The position numbers and the translations under genes were made by a program. A stretch of DNA of 64,000 bases from Phoma sp. XZ068 (lineage: Eukaryota > Ascomycota > Dothideomycetes > Pleosporales > Didymellaceae): contig RBKR01000005.1 in the NCBI GenBank assembly GCA_004835665.1, positions 1,674,001-1,738,000 on the forward strand. Reading direction: 5' to 3'. The notes beneath the pieces are model-generated. The model was not told where the DNA came from and did not search any database. It saw nothing but the letters and a program-made list of their open reading frames with translations. This document shows, piece after piece, positions 57,522-64,000 of this stretch (within the stretch, counting starts at the first letter, position 1; every line of letters begins with the position of its first letter).

Positions 57522-59557
57522 GGCTGCGGGCAGGAAGCGGGTGTCGGCGGTCTATGTGTGTAGCATTGAGGACGACAAAAGACAGGCGCGTGCAGCCTCG
57601 GGGGGCGATGAGGAGCGGCGTGGGCTGCAGGCGAGGCGGGCGGGCGTCAGGAGGCTGCAGCGAAATTATCGCGAGGCGGCGAGTCGGGGTGCTGGCGGTC
57701 GACGAGGAGGTCCCCGCGGAGAGGTGCAGGCGGCGATGGGAGGGATGTCCAAACAAGCCTGGCGTCACGACCGTCAATGCCCGCGGCGAGTAGTACGTAG
57801 CGGGAATGCGGCGCGCGGGAGAGGGCAGCAGGGCGAGCAGGGCGATGCACGCGGGGAAAGACAGCAACAGCACGCGAAGGAGCGAGGCGGAGACGGAGCA
57901 GCAGCGAGCAGGGCGGACGAGAGAGCCTTCACAATCAAATCTACCAGACGCTGTGCAGTGACAAAAGATCGCCGGGCTGCGTCTCACTGGACCGACTGAC
58001 CACAAAGACCACCTGCCCTCGCTACGAGCAACTAGCTTTCTCATGACAGGCGGTAGCCAGAGCCCCCCTGTCAGCACCACTTGCACGGCCACCCATGGTG
58101 CTGTTGTCCGGCATCCTGCGACCCAGTCGAACCGCCCCGGCACGCGTCGAAGACTCGGCGCGACGTTAGCAGCCGGGGCAGCACTGCGCGCTGAAGCCGT
58201 TCACCGGCCCTGAAAGCTAAAACTAACTGAAAACTAAGACTGAAAACTGAGAATTTTGGTACTTGACCTACGGCTAGTCTGCCATTGCTGTTTCAATCTT
58301 GCCTCGCCGCGGAGCCTACTGCAACGTCATCAATGAGGAGCTCGCTACCGCCCAGCTCAAGATGACTGTCAGGTTGTCAGGTTGTCACTTCCAAGCTTTC
58401 AAGCATCTCCCAGCTCGCGTCTGCATTTGACGTCCTTGGTTTCCGCAAACGAGGAACATGCCGTGACTGTGCCAGCGAATACAAACTCCTCCAGCAACCT
58501 CGGACCCAAGGCGTCGAATAGGGGTAATTCGTCGCCACAGAACGCCGTCCTGGGTGGGTGCTGAGTGGTGCTGATACGAAGCGTAAACACCAGGGTCACT
58601 CCATTTCCAACCTTTAGTTGCTGGATTCGGCGACGATTGCCGCGACACGCTGTGCTAAGTCTCCCTAGCGTACGTTCTTTTCGGCCAGCATCGAATTTCC
58701 ACACAGCAATCACCATGGCGTCGTACAAGCACAACAGTAGCAGCAGCAGCAGCAGAACCTCATCTCATTTCATTTCCCTCTCGGCCGCCGCTGACGATGG
58801 TCCGCCGTCTTCTCCTGTTTGATCATCCCTTGCACAGCGCTCTCTCTCTCCGCACCGTATCGGTCCGCAGCTTCCTGCCGTGATGCTTTTCGCGGGGCTT
58901 CCAACACGCTCAGTCGACGCGCCTCGGCGGCCAATGGGCGTGCGCCGGCGCAGACTATGGGTGTGAGCAGATGACAGCCCCACCACCATCTCCCATCACA
59001 ACCTCACTTTTGACCGCTCTCACGGGCTCTGCACAGGCTATCTCGGGTCTGCGTTGCGGCCTCAGCAAGCCCAACACAACACCAACAATTCCGAAGCTAA
59101 GCTTTGGGGCAACGAGTTGGGCGCAAGATTTACTGTAGGATCGTATGTGTGTGTGCGTGGATGAGCAAGTTCCGTTCCACAGAACTCTCCCCGATCTGTG
59201 AATCTTGTGGATGCATCCAAGGCTGAAGTGCCGATGCAGTGGGGTGGTGCTGGGCCATGCACCGCGGGCGGGTCTTTGTACCGCAGCAGCGTGCTTTGAG
59301 TAAAATCAGGGTCCAGTAGCTTGTTTCACGCGGCCCAAAGTGGCGTCACGGCGGATGCTCGCTATCAGCATGGAGAAAGCGGATGCAGACGAATAGGGTA
59401 GCGTGGTTTCTATGTAGATGTTTGTACTCACGTATGTCAATGGAGGATCTTGATGCAGCTGAGGTTGATGGTGTTGTGCTGTTGAACGACGTTGGATATG
59501 TATAGGTATCGATATTATTATGCATTACTACTGTGCTTTTCTCATTCATCTTGGCAT
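57522..59557. other. Promoter/leader of the histidine kinase and intergenic DNA
   Basis: About 2 kb between two minus-strand genes. The part next to 57521 is GC-rich and open in several frames but shows no domain. No gene is supported. A short AGC run at about 58738-58756 encodes Ser in one frame but is probably non-coding. Confidence 0.5.
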
Positions 59558-61262
59558 CTATCTCAGCTTCTTCGCGTGAGCAACTAGACTCTCAATGACC
59601 TGCTCGAACGCGTCTTTGTCGCCCAGCGCACTCTCAAGCTGCTTCTGCCAGTACTCGAACACCTGCTCTGCTCGCGTATGCAGGCCTTTCAAGTTATCGA
59701 CGTGGATCTTCAATTCGTCGTCTGTGAAATTGAGTAATGCTGCCTCCGTCGTGGCGCACAGCATGGATGTAGCGCTGAGATCTAGATGTGGTGGTGGAGG
59801 CGGTCCTTTCCGTGGGCGTTCTGATTTCGATCGTGATGAGTCTACGGATGTGTTGGATGCGTTTTCTTTCTTTACGCGGTCGAGGGTGTTGTTGCGGCCG
59901 TCTGATGACGGACGGGGTGACTTGTCGCCGGGGATGTTGATGGATGGGAGGATGAGCTTCTTCTGCTTCGAGGCAGGTAGGATTTCGTCGAGATCGACGG
60001 GCACACCGAGCGAGACGAGGAACAGCCGCCGTATCCTGGAACGGACCCAGTCGGGCGGTTGTAATGGTGGCGGTGCAACAAGCTGTGTCCATAATGAATG
60101 ACTCCGTTCAGACTGGAAGATTGAGCGTGTGTCTTCGGAGGTCGATATGCTGGGTAGGTCTTGTGGGAGGGGGTATATATCATTGACGTAGGGCTGTGTT
60201 GCTTCAATCATGGCTTCCAGTGTAGTAATCTCGGCAAGATCGAGAACAGGCTGTATCATTCATGTCAGTTGACATCACCGCAACATGCCACAGCCGGAAA
60301 TGGACAGTCCAGGGTCAGGTTTGGTGCACTTACGGGAGCTGGTGGTGCTTGTGGAGGGGCGGGTACGGGAGTTTGAATTTGGGGGCTGTCAAATGTAGTC
60401 TCTGCCTGATCCTCACCTTGCTGAAACCCATCGTCGAAGTCCCCAAAGTCATCATCGCCCTCGCCGCCTTCCTCGAAATCGTCGAAATCACCGAAACCAT
60501 CGTCCTCGTCCGCCTCGCCGCCTTCAGAAGCCTCTATTGTGGGATTTTGTGACTCTTCAGGAAAATCGTCTGTTTCAAAGGGGGCGTCGTCGTCGGCGGC
60601 TTCGGAATCGTTGCTTATCGGAGACCTATCAATGGAGGCAGTTGGCGACCCTTCTTCCGTCAACGGCACGCGGGAGGCACCCAAGAAATGCCTTACATAC
60701 CTAGGTTGTTTCGCTTTGGAGGCTCGGGGGCCTTGACAATGACATCAGGCGCAGCATCAGCAAGGCGCTGCTGGTGGGCCAGCGTTCCAGGCACGTCACC
60801 GTGGGCAGGCTGGTCCGGGTCGATCTTCTCTACGATTGTCTTGGGGATGGGTGTGCCGCCTGGTGTCAGAGGGCGGTCACTTGCGCTCACGCGCGAGGTG
60901 CTGCGGCTACGCTGACCGTCGGGGACAATCTCGACCTCGTCCGGTACGGCGTCCTGTGCCCGCATGTTGTAGGCAGCCGTGCCAGGGACTTCGCCGTGGG
61001 CAGGCTCGTCGTCGACACGCTCGACTCTCGTGATGGGGATGGGCGATGTGGCTTCGGCCCTGCTCTGCTCGAGGCCCCTGTCCAGGCTCTTCTCGTGGAT
61101 CCTGCCTTCTGATGCATCCGAGAAGTGCTCGTTCTCCGAGTCGACTGTGCCTGTGGTTAGAGGTGAATTGACCGGAGGAATAGCCCAGGACGTACCAAGC
61201 TCTTTTGCACCGGGGTCCTCCAGCTCTATGCTCTTGCGGGGTGGTGCGAGCTCGTCGGCCAT
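59558..61262 (-). CDS. Laa2-like clathrin/AP-1 accessory protein
   Basis: Probable trafficking adaptor related to yeast Laa2 (YBL010C), which links the AP-1 accessory protein Laa1 to clathrin adaptors at the trans-Golgi/endosome. Exons 61262-61196, 61150-60701, 60650-60334 and 60250-59558, about 508 residues. The N-terminal half is disordered with two VPGTAAYN/VPGTLAHQ-type repeats. An acidic cluster (residues 195-235) has repeated GDFDDFEE and FGDFDDGF motifs, like adaptor ear-binding peptides. The C-terminal helical domain ends ALLNFTDDELKIHVDNLKGL then AEQVFEYWQKQLESALGDKD, as in the Laa2 family. The 45-bp first intron has no stop. It is divergent from NSP1. The family call is from memory of motifs, not a search. 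Confidence 0.7.
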
Positions 61263-61788
61263 GCTGAAGTCGGTGCTATGCGTCCAGATACGGCTGAGGA
61301 GCGGGGACGGCACGGATGGGCCTCAATGTGTAGTGGGGAGTGGGAGGAGGTCGAAAGTAGGTTCAGGGCGATCAGTAAATAGTCGCCGGTGCTGCGCCTC
61401 GCTCTCGTGCATGTAATCAGTCGTCGTCGCTGCGTTTCAGACACGCGGGGGATTCGAGCGCTCCAGATCCCTGGGCCGCTGCAGCTCAGCTGGATCAACG
61501 TCGGCCCGCGCAGTCGCCGCGCGTGGCCCATGCAGCTGTCTGCCCAACTTTTGGCGGCTGCGACATTGACGCGCCTGTCGACGACGCGGAGCTCCTGCGC
61601 ACCCTTCACTGCATTCACTCGATCCTGCGCGCGCTGGTCCGGACTGGTTTCTTTGTCGCGACACACCCGCCCCGCCAATTGCGCTCCCTGCACCGGTTTC
61701 CTCCCACGTAAACAGCTACCTACAACCACCACCAGCCCACGACACCCCCGGCTGACGCCCTGTGCAGTCAACTTCGTCGAGCGCAACC
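61263..61788. promoter_or_regulatory. Divergent promoter of Laa2-like gene and NSP1
   Basis: 526 bp separate the two start codons. It is GC-rich, and open frames extending into it are shadows without domains. Confidence 0.5.
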
Positions 61789-64000
61789 ATGTCTGGCTTC
61801 ACCTTTGGCCAGCCGAGCGGCAACAACGCCGGCTCCGGCCCCCCCAAGCCTGCTGGCGGACTGTTTGGCGGCGCAAGCACCACCACCGGCAGCTCGTCCC
61901 CATCCCTCTTCGGCACCGCAAACACGGCATCGAGCACACCGGGTGCAGGACTGTTCGGCGGCGGTGGTGCGAGCTCTGGAGGCTCAGGGCTCTTTGGCGG
62001 CGGAGCGTCGAGCACGCCGGCCACAAGCAAGCCCGCTGGAGGACTCTTCGGCGGTGGAGGAGCTACATCAGGCTCGTCCACGCCGAGCTTTGGTGGCTTT
62101 GGTACCGCAGGAAAGACTGGCGGCGATGCGCCCAAGCCATCCATGTTTGGAGGTGCATCGACCGGAGCCACACCAGCTACTTCCGCAGGCTCTACCCCAT
62201 CATTTGGTGGGTTTGGCGGCGCAACCAGTAGGCATTCTTTGTTGTTCACATCGAGATCATACTAATACCATTAACAGGCTCGTCAACTCCCGCTGCTACA
62301 CCCGCGCCAAGCAAGACCTTCTCTCTCCCCTCGACAACCCCCGCTGGACCTCCTCCTGGGTCGAACCTCTTCGGTGGACAGACTCCAGCAGCCTCCTCCG
62401 GCTTCTCTCTAGGGGGACAGAACAATCAGACTGGTGGAAGCTCGGCTGGCGCTGGCTTGTTCGGAGGCGCGGCCTCGAAGCCGGCGGCGGCACCATCGTC
62501 TGGGACACCATCAAGCTTGTTTGGAGCCAAACCTGCCGGCGCTTCCACACCTACCGCAGGCCTGTTCGGTGGCGCAGCTGGCTCCAGCGACGCGAACAAG
62601 AGCGCAACCCCTCCCACTCCGGCTGGGTTGTTTGGCGGCGCAGCTCCTGCAGCTTCCTCCGGCGCGCAAGAGACACCAAAGCCCGCAAGTGGACTCTTTG
62701 GTGGAGGTGCGCTTTCTAGCACGCCTGCAAGCAAGCCTCCTTCGTTTAGCCTTGGAGGATCTACACCTGCAACCCAGCCTACCTCCTCACAGCCAGCAGC
62801 AGCCTCCTCGGCAGCAGCAACTCCTGGCTTGTTTGGCGCTGCAGCATCCTCTACACCAAGTGCCCCTGCAGCTGGCGGTAGCTCTGCATTCAGCCTCTTC
62901 AAGAAGCCTGAAACCCCAACAGCCTCCACACCCGCAAGCGGAGCAACAACAAGTGCAACGAGCGGTGCTGCACCCACTGCTACAAGCTCAGCTCCCTCGC
63001 TATTTGGCGGTGCGGGTGGAAGTGCTGCAACTCCAGCCTCCTCTTCTGCGCCCGCAGCAACACCAGGAGCAACAACAGGTCTGTTTGGTGGAGCAAAGCC
63101 CGCGTCAACTACAGCACCAACTTCAACTCCTGCTCAGCCTGCCCCCACCCTTGGAGCTACACCTGCAGCTTCAGGTGATGCAGCCAAGAGCGGACTAGCA
63201 AACTCGACTGCTGGTCCTCCGCCCTCCGCTCAGTCCCGTCTCAAGAACAAGTCGATGGACGAGATCATCACACGATGGGCCGCCGACCTGTCCAAGTACC
63301 AGAAGGAATTCCAGTCGCAAGCCGAGACAGTCGCACAGTGGGATCGAGCACTGGTGGAGAACTCCGACAAAGTCCGTCAGCTGTACTCGAAGACATTCCA
63401 GGCTGAGCGCGACGCAGCAGAAGTCGAGAGGCAACTGACCATGATGGAAGAGAACCAGCAGGAACTCGACTCATACCTCGACCGATATGAGAAGGAGATT
63501 GAGAACCTGATGAAGATGCACGGTGTATCTGGCAGGTCTGATGGCCTGCGTGGCCCTGACCAGGAGCGTGAGAGGACGTAAGTGAACTTCACTACATCGC
63601 CAGTACGACATAATCTAACACAACCATATAGATACAAACTCGCCGAGAAATTGCAAGACCGCCTCAACGAGCTCAACAAAGACCTCACAGAAATGATCGA
63701 GGAAATCAACAGCACATCCCAAACCCTCAGCAAAACCGGCAAGCCCGACGACCCCGTACGTCTCCCTCCCCCCAAAGCCACTCACACTCCCACACTAACA
63801 AACACCACACAGCTCACAAAGGTCGTCCGCGTCCTCAACACCCAACTCTCCCAACTCCAGCTCATCGACTCCGGCGCCTCACAGCTCCAAGACAAAATCA
63901 ACAAGGCGCAGAAGGAGAGCCGTGCTGTTGGCGCTAATGGCTGGAATGGCCTGGGTACGGATCCTACGGAGGACTTTTATAGGAGTTTCCGCGGGAACAG
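61789..64000 (+). CDS. NSP1: FG-repeat nucleoporin NSP1 (Nup62 family), 3' end outside window
   Basis: Central-channel nucleoporin of the nuclear pore. Exons 61789-62227, 62278-63577, 63632-63755 and 63813-64000+, at least 683 codons; the gene is cut by the right edge. Residues 1 to about 465 are low complexity with many GLFGG, SLFG and FGGF repeats plus Ala/Ser/Thr/Pro linkers, the cargo-receptor binding phase. From about residue 470 the Nsp1_C coiled-coil domain begins (MDEIITRWAADLSKYQKEF, VAQWDRALVENSDKV), which in the family pairs with Nup49/Nup57 partners. The end of the window (TEDFYRSFRGN) is still inside this domain. Introns are 50, 54 and 57 bp. Confidence 0.96.

Noticed and set aside
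57520..57999. 159-codon plus-strand frame upstream of the histidine kinase
   Set aside because: Gly/Arg-rich, overlaps the kinase start and promoter, no domain.
56944..58143. 399-codon alternative frame across the histidine kinase N-terminus
   Set aside because: Arg/Pro-rich shadow; the kinase frame is conserved through this region.
61389..62719. Long alternative frames over NSP1 and its promoter
   Set aside because: Out-of-frame readings of FG-repeat coding DNA.

Overview
The window is nuclear DNA from a filamentous ascomycete, most likely a Dothideomycete. The evidence is short spliceosomal introns (mostly 44-75 bp) with GT...AG ends and CTAAC-type branch sites, plus typical filamentous-fungal genes: a group III hybrid histidine kinase with HAMP repeats, a Flo8/SomA regulator, a HET-domain relic and a Bap31-like protein. 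The order or genus is inference only. Twenty-four protein-coding genes can be modelled, plus one degraded HET gene. Exon coordinates were worked out by hand from frame, splice sites and family conservation.

Layout. 0.8-12 kb: an aquaporin (+), a two-span membrane protein (-), the U5 snRNP 40K WD protein (-) divergent from the TRAPP subunit BET3 (+), and the LisH regulator somA/flo8 (+). 12-14 kb: UTR and intergenic DNA with simple repeats. 14.1-15 kb: a secreted PEBP-like protein (+). 15-20.7 kb: an accessory island of lower GC with no core gene. It holds a small uncertain gene, an intact APH-family kinase and a HET pseudogene carrying RIP-type stops. 20.7-29 kb: a protein of unknown function (-), an F-box/WD protein (+) and a ULS1-like SNF2/RING translocase (-).

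30-41 kb has several mitochondrial and housekeeping genes: MPP-beta (-) divergent from SDH4 (+), 14-3-3 (-) divergent from the F1-ATPase inhibitor (+), an amidase (-), and a Bap31-like ER protein (-) divergent from the tRNA dihydrouridine synthase DUS3 (+). 43.9-45.7 kb is a histidine acid phosphatase (+). 49-50 kb is a short coiled-coil (SCOC) protein (+). 53.4-57.5 kb is the group III histidine kinase (-). 59.5-64 kb is a Laa2-like trafficking protein (-) divergent from the FG nucleoporin NSP1 (+), which runs off the right edge.

These are independent genes, not operons. The functional links visible are divergent pairs that share short promoters, the clearest being MPP-beta/SDH4 (262 bp, with a CCAAT box). 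No tRNA, rRNA or CRISPR array was seen. I found no convincing new multi-gene system. The most notable points are the island with its RIP-like HET relic, a 9-nt microexon in BET3, several stop-free introns of length 3n, and a repeated C-rich to G-rich switch in coding strands near gene 3' ends.
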